Source: Chitinophagaceae bacterium (GTDB lineage: Bacteria; Bacteroidota; Bacteroidia; Chitinophagales; Chitinophagaceae). From it: a DNA stretch of 64,000 bases. The stretch spans positions 124,001 to 188,000 of the forward strand of contig JAIYAN010000001.1 of assembly GCA_027489035.1 (NCBI GenBank), read 5' to 3'. The notes under the pieces were generated by a model. It was not told the DNA's origin and did not search any database. It worked only from the letters and a program-made list of their open reading frames with translations. Position 1 is the stretch's first letter; each line of letters starts with the position of its first letter. Shown here in pieces: positions 1 through 8,865 of this stretch. The position numbers and the translations under genes were made by a program.

Positions 1-931
1 GTCCTAATTTTTCTAATGATGTTAGTATATCAAAAACATTTTCAAGATTCATGATTATTTTTTCAGACGAGTCAATTACCAATAAGATGATAATTTCTGC
101 AGCCACAAATTGACCAATATTCATTTGTTGATTTATAACTAACAAACCTCCAACAATCAACAATCCCAATGCAACTATGATTTTGAAAAGCAAGAGTAAT
201 ACGTATTGTTTTTTTAGCACCAGAAAATGATTTTCTCTGGATTCTAAATAACCCAAAACCCTTTCATCCGTTTTTGATTCAGGAAGTTTTGAAACACCCG
301 CAAGTTTAAAACTGTCTTTCACTCTAGCCAATTCTTCCAACCAGGAAACAACTTTGTATTTATATTTCGACTCATTTAAGCTGGTTTCCAAACCTTTTTT
401 ACTGGTTAATTTTATAATGCTAAAAACTAGAACAATTAGTAGAATACTAAATAAAATAAAGAAAGGATGATACAACGACAATAAGATTAAACCAAAAATT
501 ATCTGGAGGATTGCTGTTGAGAAATCAATAATAATTTTCGATAGGCTTTTTTGTAAAGTGAGCACATCGAAAAATCGATTCATCAGTTCGGGCGCATAAT
601 GCTTGTAAATTTGTTCGAAAGTTATTTTCGGTATTCTATATGTAAAATCAAATGCAGCACGCGTGAATATTTTCTGTTGAATGGTTTCAATAATTCGCAT
701 TTGCATGAGCTGCATGTAACCGCCTAAAGCAATACCAAGGGTTACTATAAAAACAAGTATCATCCAAGAAACAGAAACGGCCCCGCCTTGAATGAGATTG
801 ATGATGGATTGAATTCCAATAGGTAAAGAAAGTGCGATAACGCCTTTAAAAAAGGCGTACGTGTATACTTGATAAATCTCTTTGCTATCGGGTTTTAGCA
901 AAAGCCAAAAACGTTGATACGGTGTTTTCAT
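1..931 (-). CDS. ABC exporter, transmembrane domain (partial, runs off left edge)
   Basis: The start codon is the CAT at 929-931 read on the minus strand, and the frame is open for about 310 codons to the left edge of the window. The visible part is a type I ABC exporter transmembrane domain. It begins with a short cytoplasmic stretch (MKTPYQRFWLLLKPD), then has about five hydrophobic helices, including one rich in Ile/Leu near residues 30-75 and a pair near residues 150-180 and 250-285. No peptidase domain precedes the membrane domain. The nucleotide-binding domain would lie outside the window, so Walker motifs cannot be checked. Only three bases separate it from the stop of the upstream TetR gene, so the two are almost certainly co-transcribed and the regulator probably controls this exporter. 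The substrate is unknown. Confidence 0.85.
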   Translation of the reverse strand, partial: MKTPYQRFWLLLKPDSKEIYQVYTYAFFKGVIALSLPIGIQSIINLIQGGAVSVSWMILVFIVTLGIALGGYMQLMQMRIIETIQQKIFTRAAFDFTYRIPKITFEQIYKHYAPELMNRFFDVLTLQKSLSKIIIDFSTAILQIIFGLILLSLYHPFFILFSILLIVLVFSIIKLTSKKGLETSLNESKYKYKVVSWLEELARVKDSFKLAGVSKLPESKTDERVLGYLESRENHFLVLKKQYVLLLLFKIIVALGLLIVGGLLVINQQMNIGQFVAAEIIILLVIDSSEKIIMNLENVFDILTSLEKLG

Positions 932-934
932 AAA

Positions 935-1612
935 TTATCCATTTATTGATTGATGTGCAAGATTGATATAAAATTTGGTTATGTAATCCGGCGTATTTTG
1001 TTTGTTTGTTAACCGTGGCAAATGTTCTCCGAAAAAAACTTGTAAATGCGCGCCTTCAAAAATGGTAGTCAGCAGCATTTGAGGGTATTTATATTTCGGA
1101 TTAATTTCATTGATAATTTTTGAAACACGTTCAACAAACTGTTTGTAATTTAAAAATGCGCCTTCTTTATTTGACGTGTCAACATCTTTATTTAAGTATG
1201 TCTTAATGGATTCAGAAATGGTAATTTGATGCAATTTATACACTTCAACACCTTCAATGAGGAGATTTTCGTTAGCATTAGACAGAACCAAGGCTATTGA
1301 TTTTTCTAATCTTACAATTGGAGAAGATATATTGGCGATTTCCAAAATCAATCTACATTCCATCCATCCCCAGTACCAAGAAATTAGATAACAAAGCAGT
1401 TGATTTTTACTTTTAAAGTACCTGTAAATAGACGCTTCAGGTGAACCTATAGCATCGCCAAGTTTTTTAAACGTAAACTTTTCAAATCCAAGTTCCGTAA
1501 TCATCTCAACTGAATGAAAAATAATTGTCTTTCCTAATTTACTAGAAAACGGATCGATTTGATATAATCCATCGCTTACTTTTATTTTTAAATTGGGTAA
1601 CAAATTGTCCAT
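935..1612 (-). CDS. TetR/AcrR-family transcriptional regulator
   Basis: This 225-residue protein has the typical length and layout of a TetR repressor. The N-terminal helix-turn-helix lies at about residues 26-72, with the family pattern of helix 1 (GKTIIFHSVEMITELGF), then FTFKKLGDAIG and the recognition helix containing S-I-Y-R-Y-F-K-S-K. The rest is a helical ligand-binding domain without recognisable ligand residues. ATG at 1610-1612 is the natural start. The gene lies directly upstream of the ABC exporter on the same strand. A 13-bp palindrome just upstream of the start codon is a plausible operator, suggesting autorepression and control of the exporter. The ligand is unknown. Confidence 0.9.
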   Translation of the reverse strand: MDNLLPNLKIKVSDGLYQIDPFSSKLGKTIIFHSVEMITELGFEKFTFKKLGDAIGSPEASIYRYFKSKNQLLCYLISWYWGWMECRLILEIANISSPIVRLEKSIALVLSNANENLLIEGVEVYKLHQITISESIKTYLNKDVDTSNKEGAFLNYKQFVERVSKIINEINPKYKYPQMLLTTIFEGAHLQVFFGEHLPRLTNKQNTPDYITKFYINLAHQSING

Positions 1613-1628
1613 TTAATTGTATTAAATG

Positions 1629-1649
1629 CAAATATAATAGTATTACTAT
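1629..1649 (-). promoter_or_regulatory. Candidate -7 box and palindromic operator of the TetR/ABC operon
   Basis: CAAATATA at 1629-1636 is, on the minus strand, TATATTTG, matching the Bacteroidota -7 consensus TAnnTTTG. Directly next to it, 1637-1649 is the odd-centred palindrome ATAGTATTACTAT. The pair sits 17-37 bp upstream of the TetR start codon, where a self-repressing regulator would bind. A -33 TTTG element at the expected 19-bp spacing was not evident. Confidence 0.45.
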
Positions 1650-1720
1650 CATTTTGAAAAATAAATAATTATTAAATTTTGAGAAATAAGAAAAAGGATT
1701 AATAATTCTAATTCGGAGGT

Positions 1721-2302
1721 TTATATAATTTTCTTCAAAAAAACATGACCATCCCAAAAAGTTTTACAAGAATCAAATTGTGATTTCGGCATTTTGAAAT
1801 CTGGGATAGGCATCGCAGACTCACCAGAGAAAGCGGTAATAAATGCGTACCCTTCGGGGATGGGTTTTAAAATTAAGGTACATTGGTTGGTTATGGGTAA
1901 TGTATCAACCAGAATATGCGCCAAAGCATAATTTCGATTTTTCTCTATAAATATTTGAGCTTTTTGCGCTGAAGAAATATCTGCAAGAGACACAACAGCT
2001 TTAGTTCCAATTCCATTTGGATATTCATCAATTGGCAAAGTTGATTCTATGATGTGATTGCCATTTAAGCCGGTTGATTTTTGATAAGGATGAAGCAAGA
2101 TTTTTTCTAACAGTACTTTTATATTATTTGCAAAATGGGAGAAGAATTTGGAGCCGGGTAAGGACAATTCTTGCTGGATTTGATTTTGGGTGTAGCCGTT
2201 ATTGTTTAGCAGTTGTAATGTAGTATCATCCACGGATTCAAAATGCCGAAGCATGTGAAATTGGGATTGGAGTGTAAATGATACTTTATCTATTTCAATC
2301 AT
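1721..2302 (-). CDS. Hypothetical protein of about 193 residues
   Basis: I do not recognise a named family. The ATG at 2300-2302 (protein beginning MIEIDKVSF) is preferred over an upstream in-frame start that would add 17 low-complexity residues. The sequence has an N-terminal helical part with an SLPGSKFFSHF stretch. It then has a beta-rich C-terminal half ending in segments such as HILVDTLP and YAFITAFSGES. That ending faintly recalls small RNase-toxin folds, in which a late strand carries a T-A-[FY]-P/S-G motif, but this resemblance is only impressionistic. There is no signal peptide or membrane segment. The gene stands between the TetR operon and the RCK-like gene, all on the minus strand, with no obvious functional link. 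Confidence 0.6.
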   Translation of the reverse strand: MIEIDKVSFTLQSQFHMLRHFESVDDTTLQLLNNNGYTQNQIQQELSLPGSKFFSHFANNIKVLLEKILLHPYQKSTGLNGNHIIESTLPIDEYPNGIGTKAVVSLADISSAQKAQIFIEKNRNYALAHILVDTLPITNQCTLILKPIPEGYAFITAFSGESAMPIPDFKMPKSQFDSCKTFWDGHVFLKKII

Positions 2303-2394
2303 TTTTAAAAAATATCTAATTGTTTTATTTATTTCTACAAAAACACTGTACAAAAAATTGTATACAGGAAAAAACGCATTTCTTTTGTTGGTTA

Positions 2395-3747
2395 TTATAG
2401 CATTTCATTGAATTTATTATTAAAATAATCAGCTATGATATCATAAGTTGGCATCAATATATGTTTTTCATTCTTTTTATTTACAATTTCTTCAAAACTA
2501 TTATTTGTGGTCTTAGTTCTAATTAACATAAATAATTCGTTTCGCACTCCATTTTCAGTATATCTATTTTCATGCATTCTATTAATGATTGTGGAAGTTT
2601 GTAGATTAACTTCTTCAATACCTGCACCTAACACCCAAAGAACAGATTTGTCATTTTGGGTTTGAATGATGACATCATTTAACAGCTTAATATTTTCATT
2701 ACTAGAATTATACAATTCAAATTCAATCTTATCAGATATTTTCTTATTTTGTATACTGCTTAATAGTTTGTAATGTTCCAACTCATTAATTGCATTTGGA
2801 CTTATTATAATTACTTTATTTACTGAATCTTTTAAAGCATTATTGTTATTATTTAAATATCCCATTAAAGTATGTTGTCCAAAACGACCAAAACCAACAA
2901 ATATGATTGTTTGAGGACAAGATTGCTTTATCATATTTAGCCATTTATTATAAATTGGGTCTTTCATCTTTGCTTCATTCATCATTATTTCTATTGCTTC
3001 AATATGAACATTAAAAAAAACAAATTGGCTTTGAATATGGTTTTGTTTCAACTCTATTAAGATATCTTCTGATTTAATTCTAATAAATATTTTCGGGATT
3101 TTTTTCAAATTGGGTTTAGACAAAAAATGATTTTTCAATTGAAAGAAAAGATTGACATTAATCCAATCATTATCAGTTAATATGAAAATCATATTTGCCT
3201 TCTCCAGATTTAAATTCTTAATAATAGCAGCGTCTTCTGCATTACATGATATAATATTGTATTTAGAAAATAAAGCACCTTTATTTTTATCAGCAACCAC
3301 AATAGGTACTTGTATTCCTAATTTGGTTCTTTTATATTTTTTTTTATAAAAATGATTTAATATTTCAGGAATTTGTGTAGCTACCCTACCTGCACCGATT
3401 ATTACAAAGTGATTTCCTTGTAAAATTTTAAACCGCAAATAAAATCTTGCGCTGGTGAATAAATGTTCAACTAAAGCACCTAATGAAACTGCAGGGGCTA
3501 AATAATACATGACATACAATAAACGAATTCCCCATAAAGGCCCACTAATTGGTACTCCCAAGCTTACACCTCCTAAGGTAAATAAGCTTAATGAGTATAA
3601 GATATGCATAAAAATGCCTTTGGAATCTTCATTAGAAATATTTTCAACATTAACACCAAATTGAAAACAAATTGTAGAAATAATTACAATTAAAATAGGC
3701 ACTGTAAACCTAACCAACCACCCTTTAGAAGAAACTTCTGAATCCAT
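2395..3747 (-). CDS. Membrane-anchored RCK/TrkA-N-like NAD-binding protein (putative ion channel or regulator)
   Basis: The 450-residue protein starts with a hydrophobic helix (about residues 12-28). A second membrane region at about 50-95 is rich in Gly and Pro (LGGVSLGVPISGPLWG). A Rossmann fold follows, with the dinucleotide-binding motif VIIGAGRVATQIPE near residue 115 and an acidic end of the second strand (VVADKNKGA). The pattern N-A-E-D-A-A-I-I-K-N-L-N and FILTDND is typical of RCK/KTN domains of potassium channels and transporters. A second, weaker Rossmann half with IIFVGFGRFGQHTL occurs near residue 280, so two RCK-like halves are present. No classical K+ selectivity filter (TVGYG) is seen. 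It could be a non-selective channel or a nucleotide-sensing membrane protein. It lies 40 bp downstream of the two-TM gene. Confidence 0.7.
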   Translation of the reverse strand: MDSEVSSKGWLVRFTVPILIVIISTICFQFGVNVENISNEDSKGIFMHILYSLSLFTLGGVSLGVPISGPLWGIRLLYVMYYLAPAVSLGALVEHLFTSARFYLRFKILQGNHFVIIGAGRVATQIPEILNHFYKKKYKRTKLGIQVPIVVADKNKGALFSKYNIISCNAEDAAIIKNLNLEKANMIFILTDNDWINVNLFFQLKNHFLSKPNLKKIPKIFIRIKSEDILIELKQNHIQSQFVFFNVHIEAIEIMMNEAKMKDPIYNKWLNMIKQSCPQTIIFVGFGRFGQHTLMGYLNNNNNALKDSVNKVIIISPNAINELEHYKLLSSIQNKKISDKIEFELYNSSNENIKLLNDVIIQTQNDKSVLWVLGAGIEEVNLQTSTIINRMHENRYTENGVRNELFMLIRTKTTNNSFEEIVNKKNEKHILMPTYDIIADYFNNKFNEML

Positions 3748-3787
3748 AGATAATTAATTTTCATTCTTAAAAAAATGAATAGCGATT

Positions 3788-5128
3788 TTATAACTGATTT
3801 TTAATAAAAATTTTTTTCTTTATTTTTTTTACAAGTTCTGGCATAAGAAAAGACAATAAACCAAGACCGATGCCTAATAAAATTAAAACCAACAAAGTGT
3901 AAAATAAAAGATTACTCCAGCCGAGATATTTCTTCGCCAATGACAAACCATCAAACACCGGCATAACTGAACCCAAGCCACCCAAAACTGAAACAAACTG
4001 AAGCAATGCATTCGTTCTTGATTGCTTCTCTTCTTGTATTGCAGTTGAAATTCGATTAATGCGTGTTTGGAAAGTATTCAATTCCTCATCCAAATCTAGT
4101 GCAACACCGATTTTATTAAATATTTCATTCGGAAGAAAATTGAATGAGATATGACTTAAGTTATATTGATTTAGAAATTGTTCGAATTGATTTCGTAGTT
4201 GCACTGTATTGTCGTGTAAGTCGGAATTGTAACGATAAAGATTGTATTTGAAAAATAATCGGAATAAATAAACACGGAAATAAGAATCTTCCCAGCTTAT
4301 CCGGCTTCCATAGTTAGATAGTATCCCATTTCCGATTGTGGTAAAACTATCAAATAAGCATAACGACTCCCAATTATTAAAAATAGAAATCTTATTTTTC
4401 ATTATTTCATTAAAATAATCAGGATGTGGTGCATAATTTCCTTCACCAATTGAACTATTGATTGGTGAAGATGTTCCTAAATCAAACAGCATATTCCTAC
4501 GATCGAGAGGTGAAATTTCACAATCAAATACACTAAACACTTTGAATTTAGAACCACTGAATTCATCTGCTTTTATCATCTTCTTTTCATCTCGCAGTGC
4601 TGTTCCACATAAATAATTTTTTGAAATCCATTCATGCCATTTTGGACCAAAATTTTCATTTGTGGCGTTGATATTTATTTCGGCATCAAAGTTTCGACAT
4701 TGATTAATGATGTTGCTAATAAAAGAAAAATTTTGATTGTTTTCATTTATTTTCAATGTCAATGAAAATAAACCGATTTGCTCACCAAAAAGAAAAATCT
4801 CCGATTTAACGACATCAACATTGTAGTGTTCAATAATTTTTTTATCTCTATCTCTTTTAACAAAGTCTAATGTTTTTAACTCTTCTGATCGAAATCTTCT
4901 ACTCAATAATTCCTCATCTTTTTCAACAGCTTTTTTGATAAACATTAAACTTCTAAAGTCTGGGTAAAAAATATCTTTTAATATTTTTTCTGATTCAGCC
5001 GAACCTGCGTCTTCCTTATATCCATTTTTTAAAAGTTGATTTTGAAAAAGCTTTCTTTTTTTTGTTGGATATTCTCCAAGTAAGCCTACAATTTTGATTA
5101 TTGAGTTGTTAATCTTAGTATCTATCAT
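3788..5128 (-). CDS. Protein with large soluble N-terminus and two C-terminal TM helices (CorA-like topology, unknown family)
   Basis: The 446-residue protein has a long soluble N-terminal region and a helical, coiled-coil-prone stretch at about residues 345-385 (LDLDEELNTFQTRINRIST). It ends with two hydrophobic helices, the first weak near 390-405 and the second strong at about 412-432, followed by a very basic tail. This topology resembles CorA-type metal transporters, but the GMN signature of CorA is absent, so transport is not established. Its first 14 codons have a clear relative at 17745-17786 downstream of module B. This shows that the gene belonged to the duplicated envelope operon and survives only in module A. 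ATG at 5126-5128 is the start. Confidence 0.65.
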   Translation of the reverse strand: MIDTKINNSIIKIVGLLGEYPTKKRKLFQNQLLKNGYKEDAGSAESEKILKDIFYPDFRSLMFIKKAVEKDEELLSRRFRSEELKTLDFVKRDRDKKIIEHYNVDVVKSEIFLFGEQIGLFSLTLKINENNQNFSFISNIINQCRNFDAEININATNENFGPKWHEWISKNYLCGTALRDEKKMIKADEFSGSKFKVFSVFDCEISPLDRRNMLFDLGTSSPINSSIGEGNYAPHPDYFNEIMKNKISIFNNWESLCLFDSFTTIGNGILSNYGSRISWEDSYFRVYLFRLFFKYNLYRYNSDLHDNTVQLRNQFEQFLNQYNLSHISFNFLPNEIFNKIGVALDLDEELNTFQTRINRISTAIQEEKQSRTNALLQFVSVLGGLGSVMPVFDGLSLAKKYLGWSNLLFYTLLVLILLGIGLGLLSFLMPELVKKIKKKIFIKNQL

Positions 5129-5134
5129 GATAAT

Positions 5135-5194
5135 TTATTGAATTATTTTAGCAGAATCTCTTGTTGAAATTTATTATACAATAATATCCGCTGC
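5135..5194 (-). pseudogene. Remnant of a DUF6150-like gene (3' end only)
   Basis: Read on the minus strand this stretch gives A-A-D-I-I-V-stop-stop-I-S-T-R-D-S-A-K-I-I-Q-stop. It aligns almost residue by residue with the C-terminus of the intact gene at 17800-18117 (E-A-D-I-I-V-Y-Y-V-S-T-R-D-S-A-K-I-F-Q-stop). The two tyrosine codons have become TAA TAA. Homology ends near 5194, so only about 19 codons remain. It sits at the corresponding place in module A, between the DUF350-like gene and the two-TM gene. This is direct evidence that module A lost a gene that module B kept. The rest of 5195-5380 shows no coding potential. Confidence 0.8.
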
Positions 5195-5380
5195 TTAAAA
5201 AGAAAATTCATAATTTATTTTATAAAAGCTACGTTTGGGAAATATTATTAAGATCACAACAATTATAACTCCATTAATTTGATTAACTTTTTTTGTAAAA
5301 GATTCGAACCAAAAAAGAAAAATAATGGAAATTGCGAAAATCATTAATCCTAAATTAATTATTGCATCATTACATTTATA

Positions 5381-5860
5381 TTAAAATGGAATTTTAGGAT
5401 AAGGAATAAACTCTGATGCTATCTTCACTAGAGCAGGAGATATAACGAAAGACAACGATATTAATATAACAGCATGTATGATGGCTAATTCAATATTATT
5501 TTTCAGTAATTCATCTTCTTCTTTCTCAGGTGTAAGCAATCCTACGACTAAATAACTTAATCTAAATAATAAAATTGAGAATACCCACATTCCTGCGAAA
5601 AAAGAAAAAGCAAACAAAATCGAAGATCCAAAATTACCTGATTTTAGAAAAAACCTCACAGTATCGGCTGTCAAATCAGCAATATGTATTAGGTTTACTG
5701 AAGCTGAAATCAATGATGCGATAAAAACAATTAATACCGCATTGTTTTTTTTTGGCTGACTCAAATGTTGAAAAAATCGATGTTGGATTTTCGCAAAAAA
5801 GAAAAGATAAAGTAAGCCCAAGCTTAATAATGATACCAAATTGATAATTTCATTTTTCAT
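5381..5860 (-). CDS. Four-TM membrane protein, DUF350-like (module A)
   Basis: This 159-residue protein consists of four hydrophobic helices in two similar pairs, as in DUF350 (UPF0719) proteins, which are built from an internal repeat of two helices. It matches the 168-residue protein at 18142-18648 in length, helix spacing and the shared C-terminal E/A-x-I-P-Y-P motif, and it occupies the same position in its operon. It starts 19 bp after the stop of the transglutaminase-like gene. No catalytic residues are apparent. DUF350 proteins are inner-membrane proteins of unknown function often encoded with other membrane-integrity genes. The DUF350 label is my reading of the pattern and is moderately secure. 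The paralogy with 18142-18648 is more secure. Confidence 0.7.
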   Translation of the reverse strand: MKNEIINLVSLLSLGLLYLFFFAKIQHRFFQHLSQPKKNNAVLIVFIASLISASVNLIHIADLTADTVRFFLKSGNFGSSILFAFSFFAGMWVFSILLFRLSYLVVGLLTPEKEEDELLKNNIELAIIHAVILISLSFVISPALVKIASEFIPYPKIPF

Positions 5861-5879
5861 AATTTATAGTATTGATTTT

Positions 5880-6803
5880 TTATAAATGAACTACAACCCA
5901 ATTATTCCATGTGTTCCAAACATGTTGTCCCAACTCATTTCCTGGAGAAGTTGCTTCCCATGCGTAAAATTTATTTCTAGTAATATCAGTTACATATCTG
6001 TTGGTGTAAGGTGGATTCAATATGTTTACACCCAACATTGCATGAGTTCCTGCATCAACTTCCCCAATTAACATTTCAGCTTCATAAAATCCTAAGTTTA
6101 ATTCTTTTAATATTGTGCAAGCGAACAATGATTTAGTATCACAATCACCAGACCCATTTACTGCGTATTCGATAGGTGAATATACCCCCCATGGTAACAC
6201 AAAACCGCAACACCCATCAGGTTGATTTTTTCTTGGTCTGCAATCATTAGTAAACCTAACACCAAATGCATTATCTGGACAATCTTCAGGTGTTATTAAT
6301 ACATAAGGAATACTTTGAACACTTGAAACTACCATATTTAAAGCTTCAATCCCGTTTAGATTGTTTTTTATGATTATATTTTTGTACTCATTTACCATTT
6401 GTTTTAAACCTGATTTATCATTATTGTACATCTTCGACCATATCTCAACTCCAGCACTAGAAGACTCTCTGCAACTTGAAGATTTTGAATAATCAGATCG
6501 TTTTATTTTAAAATTCAAAGTATAATTTTTACCATCATAAGATTCCCACCTCCATGTCCTAACATAAAAATCATCATTATTCTTTAAGGAAGTATCTTTT
6601 TTAATTTCACTTGAATCTTCTTTTACAATTTCCTCCTCCCAATTTACCTTACTCAAAGAATCTTCAACAATAATATCTCTTGCCGTATTTTCACCATTGA
6701 AAATTCCAGGATTTAGTTTCAAAAGCGCGAAAACAGTTACAAGCAAAATGAGGCCCCAAAACAATTTACTGCCTATTGAAAAATAATTGTTTTTTTTGCC
6801 CAT
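5880..6803 (-). CDS. Membrane-anchored transglutaminase-like cysteine protein (module A)
   Basis: A single N-terminal TM helix (about residues 12-30) anchors a periplasmic or extracytoplasmic domain of the transglutaminase/papain-like fold. The presumed catalytic Cys is C221 in GSGDCDTKSLFA, the His is H254 in GTHAMLGV and the acidic residue is E283 in YAWEATSPG. The third residue of the triad is therefore Glu rather than the usual Asp. Extra cysteines (C-G-F, PEDCPD, NDCRPR) probably form disulfides. The closest relative in this window is the C-terminal half of the protein at 18712-20352, which shares the run V-Q-x-I-P-Y and GDCDT[KR]S. Transglutaminase-like proteins of bacteria are often proteases or peptidoglycan-acting enzymes, but the substrate here is unknown. 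The gene follows the DUF4407-like gene with a 1-bp gap. Confidence 0.75.
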   Translation of the reverse strand: MGKKNNYFSIGSKLFWGLILLVTVFALLKLNPGIFNGENTARDIIVEDSLSKVNWEEEIVKEDSSEIKKDTSLKNNDDFYVRTWRWESYDGKNYTLNFKIKRSDYSKSSSCRESSSAGVEIWSKMYNNDKSGLKQMVNEYKNIIIKNNLNGIEALNMVVSSVQSIPYVLITPEDCPDNAFGVRFTNDCRPRKNQPDGCCGFVLPWGVYSPIEYAVNGSGDCDTKSLFACTILKELNLGFYEAEMLIGEVDAGTHAMLGVNILNPPYTNRYVTDITRNKFYAWEATSPGNELGQHVWNTWNNWVVVHL

Positions 6804-6804
6804 T

Positions 6805-7737
6805 TTAAATTGACGCTTTCAGTTTTTTTGTTTTTGTGAATTTGATTTCCTTATTCTTCACCTCTTGAATGATTTTCTGACAAAGTTTTTGAGTATGCAA
6901 ATAGTGATAAAATGTAATCGTAATTTCACTCAAGGCCAACTCTCGCATATACTCACTTTGTTTTATTTCTTTACTTTTAAAAACCAATGCCAATGGAATT
7001 AAAAAAATAATCAAGAAAATAATATCCATAACTACTTTCCAATATCCCAACCCTCTTTCTAAAATATCAATCGCCAAGAGTAAAGAATTGGCATTGAAAA
7101 TATAGAATTGGTCATTGGGGCCAGGCGTTAAAATATTTTCCACCATCCAGGTTTCACCATGAGAAATATATTGGTTTTTCAGCTGTTCCAACACATCATT
7201 GATTTGATTTTTGAAAATAAACAACTCAATACCGGTTGCAAATACAATAGCTATAATCGATAAAATAACTATCCTCAATGTCATTGTTAGGACATCTGAA
7301 AACTTTAATTGCTTGCGTCCAATATCCATTTGTGATTTCTCTCTCAATTTCTCTTTACTGATGGCAACTATTTCTTGTATTTTCTCATCACTAACATTCG
7401 TCATATCACTGCCAATCTCATGATGTTCTGCATAATGTTTTTCATGATCAACGTAAAATTCTTCCAATGAACTTCCTGAAACATCTAATGCTGTCATAAC
7501 AAATAGCCTGTATAAATTAAATACCACAAGCGCTAAAAAAAATCCAACACCAATTGCTATCCACCAATTGTGAAAAACAATAAGTGTGTATAATATGCTG
7601 GAGAAAAAACAAATCAGTGATACGATAAGTAACATTATGGTTAATGACGACAGAATAAAGGTCTGCCGTTCATTTAGCTTAGGATCTACTTTTTTTAATA
7701 AATCCCTATCAACACCGATTTGTAAATGCCAACTCAT
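6805..7737 (-). CDS. Four-TM membrane protein related to DUF4407 (module A, second membrane subunit)
   Basis: The 310-residue protein has TM helices at about residues 29-52, 57-80, 150-172 and 235-258, and a charged region between helices 2 and 3. The second helix ends in VVFNLYRLFVMTA. This corresponds in position to the IVFNLDRFIVSS signature of the DUF4407 protein encoded next door, but the Asp is replaced by Tyr and the glycine-rich STGKGDG tail is missing. It is therefore probably a diverged partner of the DUF4407 subunit. The equivalent in module B is the protein at 21700-22914. The gene lies 3 bp after the OmpA gene, so translation is probably coupled. No enzymatic motif is visible. 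Confidence 0.65.
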   Translation of the reverse strand: MSWHLQIGVDRDLLKKVDPKLNERQTFILSSLTIMLLIVSLICFFSSILYTLIVFHNWWIAIGVGFFLALVVFNLYRLFVMTALDVSGSSLEEFYVDHEKHYAEHHEIGSDMTNVSDEKIQEIVAISKEKLREKSQMDIGRKQLKFSDVLTMTLRIVILSIIAIVFATGIELFIFKNQINDVLEQLKNQYISHGETWMVENILTPGPNDQFYIFNANSLLLAIDILERGLGYWKVVMDIIFLIIFLIPLALVFKSKEIKQSEYMRELALSEITITFYHYLHTQKLCQKIIQEVKNKEIKFTKTKKLKASI

Positions 7738-7740
7738 AAA

Positions 7741-8853
7741 TTAATACTTAACTATTTTTATCTCAACACGCATGTTTCTGTTATATTTATTTCCGTTAGG
7801 ATCTGTTTCTAAATAATCTTCCGGAACCAAAGGTTTTGTATTTCCTAAACCTACTGTGCTTAACCTACTTTCATCGATACCTTTATCAATCATCAATTGT
7901 TTGACGCGGTTAGCTCTATCTTTATCTAAGTTTGGATTTGCAACATTTCCAGAACCATTATAAAACCCTTGAATTTCTAAATTTAAACTTGGGTACTTAT
8001 TTAGTATTTCAACAATATGGTTTATTTCATCTGCTGAATAATCTCTAATATCAGTGGTCCCTCCATTAAAGAAAATTTGGCTTGAAAGATTATTAAGTTC
8101 ATTTTGAATTTTTTCTTGTTCTAATCTTTTTTCACACAAACTATCTTTTTCAGAAATGATTTTTTTTAATCGTTCAATTTCAATCAATAAAGACTCATTT
8201 TTTTTCATACAAGTGGAATCCACATCAACTGGCACAGGATCTTGTTCTAAAATATTTCTAAATGATTTGCATTGTTTTAATAATAATAGTAGCAACAGTA
8301 ATAACAACAACCATTTTAAAATATCCCAAATCCTAGTAAAACAACCATTGTTTCCACCTCCAGTAATTATGGGAGGTACCCATCCTCCCCCAATTGGATT
8401 TGGATTGGTTCCCCCTCCAATAGGTGGTGGCGGAATTATAGGCTTTGTTGGATCTGTTGGCGCAGTTATAGAAGATAGTTTTTTAATTTTTCCAACGAGT
8501 TGTCCTTTTAAAATGCCATAAGTTTTATCATTCACTTCCCATGAATTTACAACCTCAACATTTTTTAACACAATCTGGTCAAAATCATAAATCTTTTTTT
8601 CTGTTAATGGCGATCCTGCTCCTGGATGTAATTGAATATTGGTGACATTGTGAAGCAATAGTCCATCACGATTCAAATGTTCTTCAGGCTTGTAAAAATC
8701 AATTGTTTGCACATTCGTCAACTCGCCTTTATACAGATGTACATTATGCAATCCCCCTGTAGGCGTTTGTTCCCCCTGAATTAGTGCATTCTTTTGATGA
8801 GTAAAAAAATACCCTTCAAAATCCCCAGTAACATGATTTAAATTATTACCCAT
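7741..8853 (-). CDS. Cytoplasmic beta-domain / TM / OmpA-like peptidoglycan-binding protein (module A)
   Basis: Domains in order are: an N-terminal soluble, beta-rich domain (about residues 1-125); a Pro/Gly-rich linker with repeated PPPIGGG-type units (about 130-170); one very Leu-rich TM helix (about 180-195); a coiled-coil segment (about 215-250); and a C-terminal OmpA/MotB-type domain (about 255-370). The OmpA domain shows the family features N-L-E-I-Q-G-F, LDKDRANRVKQLMIDKGI and RLSTVGLGNTKP. The canonical GHTD is altered to GFYNGSGN. There is no signal peptide, so the N-terminal domain should stay in the cytoplasm while the OmpA domain binds peptidoglycan. The module B equivalent is 20372-21697. 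Confidence 0.85.
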   Translation of the reverse strand: MGNNLNHVTGDFEGYFFTHQKNALIQGEQTPTGGLHNVHLYKGELTNVQTIDFYKPEEHLNRDGLLLHNVTNIQLHPGAGSPLTEKKIYDFDQIVLKNVEVVNSWEVNDKTYGILKGQLVGKIKKLSSITAPTDPTKPIIPPPPIGGGTNPNPIGGGWVPPIITGGGNNGCFTRIWDILKWLLLLLLLLLLLKQCKSFRNILEQDPVPVDVDSTCMKKNESLLIEIERLKKIISEKDSLCEKRLEQEKIQNELNNLSSQIFFNGGTTDIRDYSADEINHIVEILNKYPSLNLEIQGFYNGSGNVANPNLDKDRANRVKQLMIDKGIDESRLSTVGLGNTKPLVPEDYLETDPNGNKYNRNMRVEIKIVKY

Positions 8854-8865
8854 TTAATAAATGAA

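Noticed and set aside
1542..1757. 71-residue minus-strand frame overlapping the TetR gene start
   Set aside because: It runs through the TetR promoter and the 5' end of its gene in another frame and has low-complexity composition; the TetR frame is far better supported.
8156..8521. 121-residue plus-strand frame opposite the OmpA gene, rich in Ser/Asn and Pro/Gly
   Set aside because: It is the antisense of the Leu-rich TM helix and the Pro/Gly linker of the OmpA protein, whose frame has clear domains.
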